The translations under genes and the position numbers were made by a program. The notes below the pieces were generated by a model. The model made no database searches. It was not told where the DNA came from and saw nothing but the letters and a program-made list of their open reading frames with translations. A stretch of DNA of 64,000 bases from Streptomyces griseus. GTDB taxonomy: Bacteria > Actinomycetota > Actinomycetes > Streptomycetales > Streptomycetaceae. Of this stretch, positions 18,233 to 27,207 are shown piece by piece (position 1 is the stretch's first letter; every line of letters begins with the position of its first letter). The stretch is from assembly GCF_900460065.1 (NCBI RefSeq), contig NZ_UAVD01000002.1, forward strand, positions 62,001 to 126,000, written 5' to 3'.

Positions 18233-18700
18233 TCAGAAGGCGTGGGCCGCCGCGCCGTTGTCGCCGCGGGGACCCTTGCGGATCGTGTACTCGGGAACGG
18301 GCTTGGTGTACACGCCGTAGACGTCTTCCGAGCCCTTTCCGCGGGTGACTGCGCAGATGCTGAAGCTCAGACGGTGAATCCTGTCGGGAGTGGTGTCGTT
18401 CAGCTCGGCGAGGCGGGCGCGGATGTGGGGCTCGGCCTCGGCACGCGCCTCGGAAAGGGTTCCGCGCAAGGCATAGGTGCCCTTGTCGGCGTAGAAGGGG
18501 ATGCGCGCGTGGTCACGTCCGTCCACGCGGTACCTCGCAGTCCAGGCACAGGCGAGGAGCCTTGGACCGAGAGGGTAGTGGTCCGATCCGTCGCAGGCTC
18601 CGAGGGCGGCGACCTCGTGGTGCACGACCGTGCCGTCCTCCGCGAGTGCGCGCTCCTGGTGACAGCCTCGGCATGTGCCCGTCTGCTGCTCGGCGGTCAT
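18233..18700 (-). CDS. Hypothetical protein with N-terminal zinc-ribbon-like CxxC
   Basis: A 155-residue protein not recognised as a named family. It begins with CRGCHQE near residue 10 followed by a His pair (VVHHEV), suggesting a small metal-binding knuckle. The rest is a compact alpha/beta-like sequence without signal peptide. The start at 18700 is supported by CAGGAGA six bases upstream. It lies upstream of the caspase operon on the same strand (129-bp gap) and is divergent from the GIY-YIG gene, so it may be part of the same accessory block. Function unknown. Confidence 0.6.
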   Translation of the reverse strand: MTAEQQTGTCRGCHQERALAEDGTVVHHEVAALGACDGSDHYPLGPRLLACAWTARYRVDGRDHARIPFYADKGTYALRGTLSEARAEAEPHIRARLAELNDTTPDRIHRLSFSICAVTRGKGSEDVYGVYTKPVPEYTIRKGPRGDNGAAAHAF

Positions 18701-18807
18701 GGCGTCTCCTGGTAACAACTGTGTGCTGCTTCGGGCGTCGTGGGATGTCGCACCGCTATACGAGAACGGACCGCGGGCTGTCAGATGGGCCTGGCACCAT
18801 GCCTGGC

Positions 18808-19341
18808 ATGAGAGAGACAGGACAGCTGACGCAGGGGACCCTGACCGAACGCGGCTTCTGCGGTTTCGTGCCGTTCCGTGTGCTGCCCGACAGCAACGTT
18901 CCCAACGGGCACGGGATCTACGTGGTGATCCGTCCGGACTCATCGTCCCCGTCCTTTCTCCCCGTCAGCCCTGCCGGACACCTCAAAGGCCGCGACCCGT
19001 CCGTGACGGCCGAAAAGCTCGGCGAGGCCTGGGTGGACGGGGCAACGGTCGTGTACATCGGCAAGGCTGCGGGCCGGGACGGGCTGCAGCAGCGGCTTTC
19101 CGACTACCGCCGCCACGGCACCGGTCTGCTGGCCGGCCACTGGGGCGGCCGCTACATCTGGCAGTTGGTTGACTCCCAGGCGCTGCTCGTCGCCTGGCGT
19201 CCGTTGCCCGAGGGTGACGCGGGTGAGGCTGAGCAGGACCTGATCGACGAGTTCAAAGAACTGCACGGCGGAGTTCTGCCCTTCGCCAACCTCAGGAACA
19301 ACGCCCGAAAGGTTCTGAGGTCGCGAACCGACACCGGCTGA
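18808..19341 (+). CDS. GIY-YIG-like nuclease domain protein
   Basis: A 177-residue protein with the GIY-YIG pattern. HGIYVVI lies near residue 36, VVYIGKA near 82, the conserved Arg in LQQRLSDY near 96, Glu in AEQDLIDEF near 141 and Asn in PFANLR near 160. All five positions typical of the catalytic site are present, so an active endonuclease fold is plausible. A tentative -10 (CACCAT, 18795-18800) lies seven bases before ATG 18808; ATG 18799 is an alternative. It is divergent from the zinc-ribbon gene and convergent with sdaA, at the edge between accessory and core DNA. Confidence 0.7.
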   Translation: MRETGQLTQGTLTERGFCGFVPFRVLPDSNVPNGHGIYVVIRPDSSSPSFLPVSPAGHLKGRDPSVTAEKLGEAWVDGATVVYIGKAAGRDGLQQRLSDYRRHGTGLLAGHWGGRYIWQLVDSQALLVAWRPLPEGDAGEAEQDLIDEFKELHGGVLPFANLRNNARKVLRSRTDTG

Positions 19342-19365
19342 CGTCGGTCCCCCGCCACCTACCCC

Positions 19366-19381
19366 AGGAACCGCGGCTCCT
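19366..19381. terminator. Palindrome between convergent genes
   Basis: AGGAACCGCGGCTCCT is nearly self-complementary. With a second stem ACCGAC/GTCGGT at 19327-19348 it may end transcription from both sides. Confidence 0.4.
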
Positions 19382-19435
19382 GACCCATCACGAAAACGAA
19401 GCGCTGGTCCGCCGAGCTGTCCCGCTGGTCAGGAC

Positions 19436-20821
19436 CTAGCACTCGATGATGTTCACCGCGAGCCCGCCCCGCGCCGTCTCCTTGTACTTCACGCTCATGT
19501 CGGCCCCGGTCTCCTTCATGGTCTTGATGACCTTGTCGAGGGAGACCTTGTGGCTGCCGTCGCCCCGCAGCGCCATCCGCGCCGCGGTGACCGCCTTCAC
19601 CGCCGCCATGCCGTTGCGCTCGATGCAGGGGATCTGGACGAGGCCGCCGACCGGGTCGCAGGTCAGGCCGAGGTTGTGCTCCATGCCGATCTCCGCGGCG
19701 TTCTCCACCTGCTCGGGGGAGCCGCCGAGGACCTCGGCCAGGGCTCCGGCCGCCATCGAGCAGGCGGAGCCGACCTCGCCCTGGCAGCCGACCTCGGCGC
19801 CGGAGATCGAGGCGTTCTCCTTGAACAGCATGCCGATCGCGCCCGCGGCGAGGAGGAAGCGCACGACGCTGTCCTCCTTCTCGCTCTCGGTGCAGCCGCC
19901 GGCCGCGAAGTTCATGTAGTAGTGCAGGACGGCGGGGATGATGCCCGCCGCACCGTTGGTGGGGGCGGTGACCACGCGGCCGCCCGCCGCGTTCTCCTCG
20001 TTGACCGCCATCGCGTAGAGGGTGATCCACTCCATCGCGTGGGCCTGCGGGTCGCCCTCGGCGCGGAGCTGGCGGGCCGAGTTCGCGGCGCGGCGGCGGA
20101 CCTTGAGGCCGCCGGGGAGGATGCCCTCGCGGGACATACCGCGCGAGACGCAGGCCTGCATGACGCGCCAGATGTCCAGCAGCCCGGAGCGGATCTCCGC
20201 CTCGGTGCGCCAGGCCAGCTCGTTCTCCAGCATCATCGAGGAGATGGACAGGCCGGTCTCGCGGGAGAGCCGCAGCAGTTCGTCGCCGGTGCGGAAGGGG
20301 TGTTTGAGGACCGTGTCGTCCGGGACGATCGGGTTCTCCCCGGCCACCGCGTCCTCGTCGACGACGAAGCCGCCGCCGACCGAGTAGTACGTCTTCTCCA
20401 GGAGCGGGGCGCCCTCGGTGTCGTACGCGAGGATCGTCATGCCGTTGGCGTGGTACGGGAGCGCCTTGCGGCGGTGCAGGACCAGGTCGTCGTCGAAGGC
20501 GAACGGGATCTCGTGCATGCCCAGCAGGCTGATCCGGCCGCTGGAGCGGATCTCCTCCACACGGGTGTCGGCGTTCTCCACGTCGACCGTCTGCGGCGAC
20601 TCGCCCTCCAGGCCGAGCAGGACCGCCTTGGGCGTGCCGTGCCCGTGGCCGGTCGCGCCGAGGGAACCGTAGAGCTCGGCCCGTATCGAGGCGGTGTGCG
20701 CGAGCAGGCCCTCGTTCTTGAGGCGGCGCGCGAACATCCGGGCGGCGCGCATCGGGCCCACCGTGTGGGAGCTGGACGGGCCGATGCCGACCGAGAAGAG
20801 GTCGAAGACCGAGATGGCCAC
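19436..20821 (-). CDS. sdaA: L-serine ammonia-lyase (iron-sulfur, single chain)
   Basis: A 461-residue enzyme converting L-serine to pyruvate and ammonia. The N-terminal beta subunit-like part starts [20 protein letters not shown]. The C-terminal part carries [4Fe-4S] ligands in [15 protein letters not shown] and in [18 protein letters not shown]. Length matches one-chain SdaA. The start is GTG 20821 with AAGGAG seven bases before it. It is the last gene of the glycine/serine cluster but is separated from glyA by 237 bp with a strong hairpin, so its transcript level may differ from that of the upstream genes. Confidence 0.96.
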   Translation of the reverse strand: MAISVFDLFSVGIGPSSSHTVGPMRAARMFARRLKNEGLLAHTASIRAELYGSLGATGHGHGTPKAVLLGLEGESPQTVDVENADTRVEEIRSSGRISLLGMHEIPFAFDDDLVLHRRKALPYHANGMTILAYDTEGAPLLEKTYYSVGGGFVVDEDAVAGENPIVPDDTVLKHPFRTGDELLRLSRETGLSISSMMLENELAWRTEAEIRSGLLDIWRVMQACVSRGMSREGILPGGLKVRRRAANSARQLRAEGDPQAHAMEWITLYAMAVNEENAAGGRVVTAPTNGAAGIIPAVLHYYMNFAAGGCTESEKEDSVVRFLLAAGAIGMLFKENASISGAEVGCQGEVGSACSMAAGALAEVLGGSPEQVENAAEIGMEHNLGLTCDPVGGLVQIPCIERNGMAAVKAVTAARMALRGDGSHKVSLDKVIKTMKETGADMSVKYKETARGGLAVNIIEC

Positions 20822-20986
20822 GGGAGTACTCCTTGGGGTTGGAAGACGCCGTTGTCTGCCTGGGTGGTGCGGGAACGGGCCGGGTACGGGAGCGGGCCGG
20901 GGTGGGGCCCGCGGGTCGGGCGGTGGAGCGGGTCGGGCGGGTCAAGCGGGGCAAGCGGGGCGAAAGGCTGCGCGGGGGACACGGGT

Positions 20987-21029
20987 CGGGGCACCGCGCT
21001 CACTTGTGTCCAGTGTGCGCGGTGCCCCG
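20987..21029 (-). terminator. Perfect 13-bp hairpin between glyA and sdaA
   Basis: Arms CGGGGCACCGCGC (20987-20999) and GCGCGGTGCCCCG (21017-21029) flank a 17-nt loop just after the glyA stop. It is probably a terminator or attenuator; there is no T-run, as is usual in Streptomyces. The rest of the 237-bp gap is G-rich with repeated AAGCGGGGC. Confidence 0.6.
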
Positions 21030-21058
21030 TCCGGATGCGCGGAACCGCAGGCCAGGTG

Positions 21059-22318
21059 CTACTTCAGGCCGGGGTACAGCGGGAACTTCTCGGCCAGCGC
21101 GACCACGCGGGCCTTGAGGTCGTCCGCGTCGTAGGACGGCTTGAGGGCGGCGGCGATGATCTCCGCGACCTCCGTGAAGTCCTCGGCGCCGAAGCCGCGG
21201 GTGGCCAGCGCCGGGGTGCCGATCCGCAGGCCCGAGGTGACCATCGGGGGGCGCGGGTCGTTCGGGATGGCGTTCCGGTTGACCGTGATGCCCAGCTCGT
21301 GGAGCCGGTCCTCGGCCTGCTGGCCGTCCAGCTCCGAGTTGCGCAGGTCGACCAGGACCAGGTGCACGTCGGTGCCGCCGGAGAGGACGGAGACGCCCAC
21401 CTCGGTGACGTCCGGCTGGACCAGGCGCTCGGCCAGGATCCGGGCGCCGTCCAGGGTGCGCTGCTGGCGCTCCTTGAACTCCTCGCCCGCCGCGATCTTG
21501 AACGAGACCGCCTTGGCCGCGATCACGTGCTCCAGCGGGCCGCCCTGCTGACCCGGGAAGACCGCGGAGTTGATCTTCTTGGCGAGTTCCTGGGTGGAGA
21601 GGATCACGCCGCCGCGCGGACCGCCGAGGGTCTTGTGCGTGGTGGTGGTGACGACATGGGCGTGCGGCACCGGGTTGGGGTGCAGACCGGCCGCGACCAG
21701 GCCCGCGAAGTGCGCCATGTCGACCATCAGGTACGCGCCGACCTCGTCCGCGATCCGGCGGAAGGCGGCGAAGTCCAGCTGGCGGGGGTAGGCGGACCAG
21801 CCGGCCACGATCAGCTTCGGCTGGGACTCCTTGGCGAGGCGCTCGACCTCCTCCATGTCCACGACGCCGCTCTCGTCGACGTGGTACGGGACCACGTTGT
21901 AGAGCTTGCCGGAGAAGTTGATCTTCATGCCGTGGGTCAGGTGACCGCCGTGGGCCAGGTTCAGACCCATGATCGTGTCGCCCGGCTTCAGCAGCGCGAA
22001 CATCGCGGCGGCGTTCGCCTGGGCCCCGGAGTGCGGCTGCACGTTCGCGGCCTCGGCGCCGAACAGGGCCTTGATCCGGTCGATCGCGATCTGCTCGACG
22101 ACGTCGACGTGCTCACAGCCGCCGTAGTAGCGGCGGCCCGGGTAGCCCTCGGCGTACTTGTTGGTGAGGACGGAGCCCTGCGCCTCCATGACGGCGACCG
22201 GAGCGAAGTTCTCCGAGGCGATCATTTCGAGGGTGGACTGCTGACGGTGGAGCTCGGCGTCGACGGCGGCGGCGACGTCCGGGTCCAGCTCGTGGAGGGA
22301 GGAGTTCAGAAGCGACAT
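21059..22318 (-). CDS. glyA: Serine hydroxymethyltransferase
   Basis: A 419-residue PLP enzyme interconverting serine and glycine with tetrahydrofolate. Hallmarks are IASENFAP, the [13 protein letters not shown] substrate region and the PLP lysine in [14 protein letters not shown]. Length is standard. It starts 19 bp after the gcvH stop, so it is co-transcribed with gcvT-gcvH. With the glycine cleavage system it turns two glycines into one serine, which SdaA can deaminate. Confidence 0.98.
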   Translation of the reverse strand: MSLLNSSLHELDPDVAAAVDAELHRQQSTLEMIASENFAPVAVMEAQGSVLTNKYAEGYPGRRYYGGCEHVDVVEQIAIDRIKALFGAEAANVQPHSGAQANAAAMFALLKPGDTIMGLNLAHGGHLTHGMKINFSGKLYNVVPYHVDESGVVDMEEVERLAKESQPKLIVAGWSAYPRQLDFAAFRRIADEVGAYLMVDMAHFAGLVAAGLHPNPVPHAHVVTTTTHKTLGGPRGGVILSTQELAKKINSAVFPGQQGGPLEHVIAAKAVSFKIAAGEEFKERQQRTLDGARILAERLVQPDVTEVGVSVLSGGTDVHLVLVDLRNSELDGQQAEDRLHELGITVNRNAIPNDPRPPMVTSGLRIGTPALATRGFGAEDFTEVAEIIAAALKPSYDADDLKARVVALAEKFPLYPGLK

Positions 22319-22337
22319 CAGGGGGTCCCTTAAGGTC

Positions 22338-22715
22338 TCAGTTGCCGGAGAACGCGGTGTACTCGTCGGCGGAGAGCAGGTCGGCCGGCTCCTCCGCGAC
22401 GCGCACCTTGAACAGCCAGCCGCCCTCGAAGGGAGCGGAGTTCACCAGCGAGGGGTCGTCCACGACGTCCTGGTTGGCCGCCGTCACCTCTCCGGTCACC
22501 GGCGAGTACAGATCGCTGACGGACTTGGTCGACTCCAGCTCACCGCAGGTCTCGCCCGCGGTCACCGTGTCGCCGACCTCCGGAAGCTGGGCGTAGACGA
22601 CGTCACCGAGCGCGTTGGCCGCGTACTCCGTGATGCCGATCGTGGCCACGCCGTCCTCGAGGGCCGACAGCCACTCGTGCTCCTTGCTGTACCGCAGCTG
22701 CTGGGGGTTGCTCAT
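22338..22715 (-). CDS. gcvH: Glycine cleavage system H protein
   Basis: A 125-residue lipoyl carrier that shuttles the aminomethyl group between P, T and L proteins. The lipoylated residue is Lys64 in [15 protein letters not shown]. The N-terminus RYSKEHEWL is typical. AGGAG about ten bases before ATG supports the start. It lies between gcvT (121-bp gap) and glyA (19-bp gap). No gcvP is seen in the window. Confidence 0.98.
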
Positions 22716-22836
22716 GACCTGAATTCTCCTGTACGCGGGGGAGTGCTGATGAACGGTGGTCTTACGGTGTGAGACGGAGGTACGTCACTTCCGTGACGTC
22801 CGCGCGCGGTGCGAAGGCCCGGGTTCTCCCGGGACG

Positions 22837-23952
22837 TCACTTCTGGCGCTTGTAGAACGGCAGTGCGACGACCTCGTACGGCTCGTGCGTGCCGCGGATG
22901 TCCACGCCCACGCCCTCGGTGCCCGGCGCGGCGAAGGCCGCGTCCACGTAGGCCATGGCGATCGGCCTGCCCAGGGTCGGGGACGGGGCGCCGGAGGTGA
23001 CCTCGCCGATCACCTTGCCGTCGGCGACGACCGCGAAACCGGCACGCGGCACCCGGCGTCCCTCGGCGATCAGGCCCACCAGCTTGCGCGGCGGAGCGGT
23101 CTCGGCGCGTTCGGCGGCGGCGGTCAGCGCCGCGCGCCCGACGAAGTCGCCCTCCTTCTCGAACTTCACGACCCGGCCCAGACCCGCGTCGAACGGGGTG
23201 AGCGCGGTCGTCAGCTCGTGCCCGTACAGCGGCATGCCCGCCTCCAGGCGCAGCGTGTCCCGGCAGGAGAGCCCGCACGGGATCAGACCGTGCGGGGCGC
23301 CGGCCTCGGTCAGCGCCCGCCACAGCTGCTCGGCGTGCTCGGGCGCCACGAACAGCTCGAAGCCGTCCTCGCCGGTGTAGCCGGTGCGGGCGATGAGCGC
23401 CGGGACCCCGGCGACGGTGCCCGGCAGGCCCGCGTAGTACTTCAGCCCGTCCAGGTCGGCGTCGGTGACGGCCTTCATGATGGCGGGGGACTCGGGGCCC
23501 TGGACGGCGAGCAGCGCGTAGGCGTCCCGGTCGTCGCGCACCTCGGCGTCGAAGCCGCTGACGCGCTCGGTGAGGGCGTCCAGCACGATCTGGGCGTTGC
23601 CCGCGTTGGCGACGACCATGTACTCGCTCTCGCCCAGGCGGTAGACGATCAGGTCGTCCACGATCCCGCCGTCCTCCCGGACGATCATCGTGTAGCGGGC
23701 GCGGCCGTTGCCGACGGTGGCGATGTTGCCCACCAGTGCGTAGCTCAGGAAGGCGGCGGCCTCCGGGCCGGTGACGGTGATCTCGCCCATGTGCGACAGG
23801 TCGAAGAGGCCGGCCCGGGTGCGTACGGCGTTGTGCTCGTCGCGCTCACTGGCGTACCGCAGGGGCATGTCCCAGCCCGCGAAGTCGGTCATGGTGGCGC
23901 CGAGCGAGCGATGCAGGGTGTCGAGGGCGGTGAGACGGGGGGCAGTGCTCAT
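22837..23952 (-). CDS. gcvT: Glycine cleavage system aminomethyltransferase (T protein)
   Basis: A 371-residue tetrahydrofolate-dependent enzyme releasing ammonia and methylene-THF from the H-protein-bound intermediate. It shows the family's folate-binding region (FDLSHMGEITVTGPEA near 50) and the C-terminal barrel domain (RRVPRAGFAV). It is the first gene after a tandem glycine riboswitch whose expression platform directly precedes it; GGAG lies seven bases before the ATG. High glycine should switch the operon on. Confidence 0.97.
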   Translation of the reverse strand: MSTAPRLTALDTLHRSLGATMTDFAGWDMPLRYASERDEHNAVRTRAGLFDLSHMGEITVTGPEAAAFLSYALVGNIATVGNGRARYTMIVREDGGIVDDLIVYRLGESEYMVVANAGNAQIVLDALTERVSGFDAEVRDDRDAYALLAVQGPESPAIMKAVTDADLDGLKYYAGLPGTVAGVPALIARTGYTGEDGFELFVAPEHAEQLWRALTEAGAPHGLIPCGLSCRDTLRLEAGMPLYGHELTTALTPFDAGLGRVVKFEKEGDFVGRAALTAAAERAETAPPRKLVGLIAEGRRVPRAGFAVVADGKVIGEVTSGAPSPTLGRPIAMAYVDAAFAAPGTEGVGVDIRGTHEPYEVVALPFYKRQK

Positions 23953-23982
23953 GGATACGGCTCCAGGGCATGACGACGTCAG

Positions 23983-24222
23983 GACGAATCCTCCCCATCT
24001 GTCATCGGAACCTGAGAGGTTCGCCGATAGCCCCCGACGGGGTATGCCCCTGGAGGGCGCCCCGGATCAGGGGGCTCGGCTTGCACCTTGGGTGGAGCCG
24101 TGGAACGGCTCGCTTTTCAGATCTGCCTCATCCGCGCGGTACGGGGCCTGAGAGATTCAAGGGAGGATCTTGCTCCTTCGGCGCCCGGCTCACAGTGTGG
24201 CCGGAACTCTCCCGCGCGGATT
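23983..24222 (-). promoter_or_regulatory. Tandem glycine riboswitch upstream of gcvT
   Basis: On the minus strand the first aptamer has CGGGAGAG (near 24215), GCCGAAGGAGCAA (near 24175) and ATCTCTCAGGC (near 24150). The second has GGTGCAAGCCGAGC and AACCTCTCAGGTTCCGATGACAGAT ending near 23990 (conserved cores quoted in parts). Two aptamers in tandem are the usual form for glycine catabolic operons, giving activation by glycine. The platform ends about 30 nt before gcvT. Confidence 0.92.
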
Positions 24223-24329
24223 CGAACGGCCGGTATGCAGTTGGCGGGGTCATCATCGCATGCCTCGGGGGAGAGTGGGGGGTCCGGTCCCCATGCAGGT
24301 GAACACGGCTGGGAAAGGACCGGGAGCGG

Positions 24330-24357
24330 TTGTGCCCCATTGCCTTTTCTTTACACT
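24330..24357 (+). promoter_or_regulatory. Candidate promoter of the P-loop gene
   Basis: TTGTGC (24330-24335) and TACACT (24352-24357) with a 16-bp spacer. The start point would fall near 24364, leaving a ~36-nt leader with AGGGGG before ATG 24400. Confidence 0.5.
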
Positions 24358-24399
24358 TCAGGAGCAGGCGTGGGGGACACGACGGCAGGGGGATGGGCG

Positions 24400-25092
24400 A
24401 TGACGTTGCAGCGGTCGGCACCGACCGCGGGGGTCGCGCACGGCGCGATGCCCGCACAGCCCGGCGCTCCCGTGCGGGAGCTGCTGACGGAGGGCGCACC
24501 GGTCGTACGCGACCTGCGCGGGCGCGCCGGCCGCGCCCCGTACAGCCTCGACCTCACCGCCGGTGACGTCGTCGTGGTCTCCGGGCTCCCCGGCAGCGGG
24601 AAGTCGACGCTCATCCGGCGGGCCGTGCGGGGCCGCGCCATCGACTCCCAGAACACCCGGGACAGCTGGGCCGCCGCCCTGCCCGGTTTACTGCCCTACG
24701 CCCTCTACCGCCCCCTGGTCCGCGCGGCGCACTACCTCGGCCTCTGGAAGGCCCTGCGCTCCGGTGAGTCCGTGGTCGTGCACGACTGCGGCACGCAGAC
24801 CTGGGTACGGCGCTGGCTCGCCCGGCACGCCGTGAGCCGGGGCCGCACCCTGCACCTCGTCCTGCTCGACGTGACGCCCGAGGTGGCGCGCCAGGGGCAG
24901 CGCGAGCGCGGGCGCGGCGTCTCCGGCTACGCCTTCGCCCGCCACCGGCACGCGGTCGCCCGGCTGCTCCGCGACACCGAACAGGGACTGCTGCCCGCCG
25001 GCTGCACCTCCGCGGTGCTGCTGGACCGCGAGGCCGCGGGAGCGCTCGGCCGGATCTCCTTCACGGCCGACGGGGCTCCCCCCGCCCGCTGA
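24400..25092 (+). CDS. P-loop ATPase/kinase-like protein with a TTA codon
   Basis: A 230-residue cytoplasmic protein with a clear Walker A in VVVVSGLPGSGKSTLIRR (~residues 65-72), followed by a kinase-like fold (VVVHDCGTQTWVRRWLARHA). It resembles AAA-type ATP-binding proteins widespread in Streptomyces beside gcvT; substrate unknown. ATG 24400 is preferred (AGGGGG six bases upstream, good leader); GTG 24370 with AGGAG is an alternative. Codon 97 (24688-24690) is TTA, so translation should need the bldA tRNA. Divergent from the glycine operon. Confidence 0.75.
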   Translation: MTLQRSAPTAGVAHGAMPAQPGAPVRELLTEGAPVVRDLRGRAGRAPYSLDLTAGDVVVVSGLPGSGKSTLIRRAVRGRAIDSQNTRDSWAAALPGLLPYALYRPLVRAAHYLGLWKALRSGESVVVHDCGTQTWVRRWLARHAVSRGRTLHLVLLDVTPEVARQGQRERGRGVSGYAFARHRHAVARLLRDTEQGLLPAGCTSAVLLDREAAGALGRISFTADGAPPAR

Positions 25093-25162
25093 CCGTTAAG
25101 GTGCTGGCCGGAGCAGCGGCCGCCGGGTGCGGCCGAGGCGGTGGAGAGAGGGCACAGAGGCA

Positions 25163-25933
25163 GTGGACATTCCGGCACCCGCACCGGCACACCCCCAGCA
25201 GGGGTGGCCCGCCAACGAGCTCGAAGAGGTGCTGACGGCCTCGCTCGGCGTCCCCGACGCGGGCGGTCGCCTGGTCGAGGTGCTCGGCCGCAGCTCCGTC
25301 TGGGTGCCGCTGCCGAACGGCGGCACCCCCGCCAGCGCGGACCTCGACCTGCCGATGATGGAGATCGGCGGGGCGGCCTTCGTCCCCGTCTTCAGCTCCG
25401 AGGCCCAGTTCCTCAGCTGCGTCGGCAGCCACATGTCCTTCACCGTCGCGCCCGCCCGCGACTTCGCCCGGGGCCTGCCCCCCCAGGTCGGCATCGCCGT
25501 GAATCCGGGCGGCGCGGTCGGCATACCGCTTCCGCCGCCCGCCGTCGCCGAGCTCTGCCGGGCCGGCCGCACCGCCCTGGACGGGCCCGCCACCGGCGGC
25601 CGGGTCCGGCTGTTCGAGCCGGACTGGCAGCACGACCCGGTCGACTTCCTCGCCGCCGTCTCCGAGGAGTTCGAGGCCACCGGAGTCGTGAGCACCGCAC
25701 GCCGGGCGCTGGCCAGCATCGAGGGCGGCGACCCGGTCCTCTTCGTCGGCGTCGAGTTCGCCGGCTGGGACGGCGCGGGACAGAGCGCGCCCATGGACGC
25801 CATCGGCCGCGCGCTCGGCCGGGTCCAGGTGCCCTGGCCGGTCAACCTGGTCCTGCTGGACGTGGCGGAGGACCTCGTCGGCGACTGGATGCGGGAGAAG
25901 GTGCGCCCGTTCTACCGGCGCGAGGGCCACTGA
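25163..25933 (+). CDS. SseB-like protein (first of a pair)
   Basis: A 256-residue soluble protein with an N-terminal SseB-like domain (NELEEVLTASLG, VWVPLPNGG, FVPVFSSEAQFLSCVG, VAPARDFARGLP, GIAVNPGG) and a C-terminal SseB-like domain (VLFVGVEFAGWDGAG ... KVRPFYRREGH). SseB was named for enhanced serine sensitivity in E. coli; its biochemical role is not settled. GTG 25163 is chosen because the upstream extension has poor coding character and AGAGG lies just before it. It is adjacent to a second SseB-like gene and close to the serine/glycine cluster. Confidence 0.8.
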   Translation: MDIPAPAPAHPQQGWPANELEEVLTASLGVPDAGGRLVEVLGRSSVWVPLPNGGTPASADLDLPMMEIGGAAFVPVFSSEAQFLSCVGSHMSFTVAPARDFARGLPPQVGIAVNPGGAVGIPLPPPAVAELCRAGRTALDGPATGGRVRLFEPDWQHDPVDFLAAVSEEFEATGVVSTARRALASIEGGDPVLFVGVEFAGWDGAGQSAPMDAIGRALGRVQVPWPVNLVLLDVAEDLVGDWMREKVRPFYRREGH

Positions 25934-26100
25934 CCCACCGCCGCGGGGGCGCCTGAGAGCCACGGGACCGGTCACCGCCGGACCGGGACGTCAAGTCGGT
26001 GCCAGAATCGGCGCATAAGCTGGTTTGATGGCGTGGTCGCTCCCGTGTGCCCGGGGGCGGTGGCGCGAAAGCGACGGATCGACGAGGGGCGGAACCCAGA

Positions 26101-26928
26101 GTGAGTGCGTCAGGCACCGCGGCGGCCAGTGGGGCCTTCCCCGATCGGGCGGAGTCGAGTGCCTCGGGGAAGGTCGAGCACCTGCTGCGCCAGGTGACGC
26201 CGGGGCGTTACGACGCCTACGAGGCGCTGCTCGCCGCGGTCGCCGAGGGCCGGGTCTGGATGCTGCTCTGGCACGGCACGGCCGGCTCACCGGACGCCCA
26301 GTACGGGAACATGGAGATCGACGGCCTGGGCTACGCCCCCTGCGTCACCTCCGCCCAGGAGCTCTCCGCCAGTGGCTGGAACCGGGCCCACGAGCTGGTC
26401 ACCGGACGCGACATCGCCCGCGCCCTGTTCCCCGACCGCTGGGGCATCTGGCTCAATCCGCACGCCCCGGGCGGCGGCGTCGGCATCCCCTGGCTCGACC
26501 TGCGGCGCGTCGCCACCGGCCTGGACCGGCTGCCCGCCGGACCGCTCCGGCTCTCCGAACCCGCCATCGAGCTCCCGCAGTTCTACGCCCTGCTCACCCA
26601 GAACGCCCACCGCACCCCGGCGATCCGCTCCCTGCGCCGCGCCTGGGTGCACCCCGCGGTCGGCGTCCCGTATCTCGCGATCGGCCTCGACCTCTACGAC
26701 ACCGGCCGAGCCTCCGTCGAATCGGTGCGGGAGATGATGCGGCAGTCGGTCGGCGCGGTCCCCGAGGGGCTGCCGGTCTCCACCGTCGCCCTGTCGGACG
26801 AGTACGACCCGGTCGGCATGTGGCTGCGTGCGAACGCCCGCCCGTTCTACGACCGCGAGGCGCACGCCCCCGCCGGTCCGCCGCCCCTCGCGGCCCCCGG
26901 CTACGGATACCCGCCCCAGCCCCGCTGA
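26101..26928 (+). CDS. SseB-like protein (second of a pair)
   Basis: A 275-residue paralogue of the preceding protein. Matching blocks are YEALLAAVAEGRVWMLLWHG, YAPCVTSAQELSASGW, WGIWLNPHAPGGGVGIPW and the C-terminal ANARPFYDREAH. The GTG at 26101 is favoured over an upstream ATG by codon bias; GAGGGGCGG lies about 10 bases before it. A proline-rich tail follows the domain. Side-by-side paralogues suggest a functional pair or heteromer. Confidence 0.8.
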   Translation: MSASGTAAASGAFPDRAESSASGKVEHLLRQVTPGRYDAYEALLAAVAEGRVWMLLWHGTAGSPDAQYGNMEIDGLGYAPCVTSAQELSASGWNRAHELVTGRDIARALFPDRWGIWLNPHAPGGGVGIPWLDLRRVATGLDRLPAGPLRLSEPAIELPQFYALLTQNAHRTPAIRSLRRAWVHPAVGVPYLAIGLDLYDTGRASVESVREMMRQSVGAVPEGLPVSTVALSDEYDPVGMWLRANARPFYDREAHAPAGPPPLAAPGYGYPPQPR

Positions 26929-27046
26929 TCCGCGCCGACCCGGCACGGCGCCTTTCGTCCGGATCGTGCCGGGCGCGCTGGGCCCCGCCATGGCCCCGGC
27001 CGAGGGTCCATGGTCACCCTCCGTCGAACACCCCTTGATGTCCGGC

Positions 27047-27100
27047 TTGTTAACCGCCCGCGTGAGGATGTCCCGGAACTGGACGGTTTGTTAACTGTCC
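27047..27100 (+). promoter_or_regulatory. Repeated TTGTTAAC and inverted repeat, possible operator of the peptide transporter
   Basis: TTGTTAAC occurs at 27047-27054 and 27088-27095, 41 bp apart. The second copy lies in a 20-bp imperfect palindrome GGACGGTTTGTTAACTGTCC (27081-27100). A possible -10 TAGTGT lies at 27159-27164. This looks like a repressor or activator site upstream of the ABC operon; the regulator is unknown. Confidence 0.45.
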
Positions 27101-27207
27101 GGGTCTCGACTAGGTCTCACCGCTATCCGGACTGTTCTCTTGCGGCGGGCACCGTCTGTAGTGTGCGGCCATCAAACCTCACCACATGGCGAACCAGGGG
27201 TGGACCC

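Noticed and set aside
19550..22333. Plus-strand frame of about 927 codons opposite sdaA and glyA
   Set aside because: sdaA and glyA are unmistakable on the minus strand; the plus frame is an antisense shadow.
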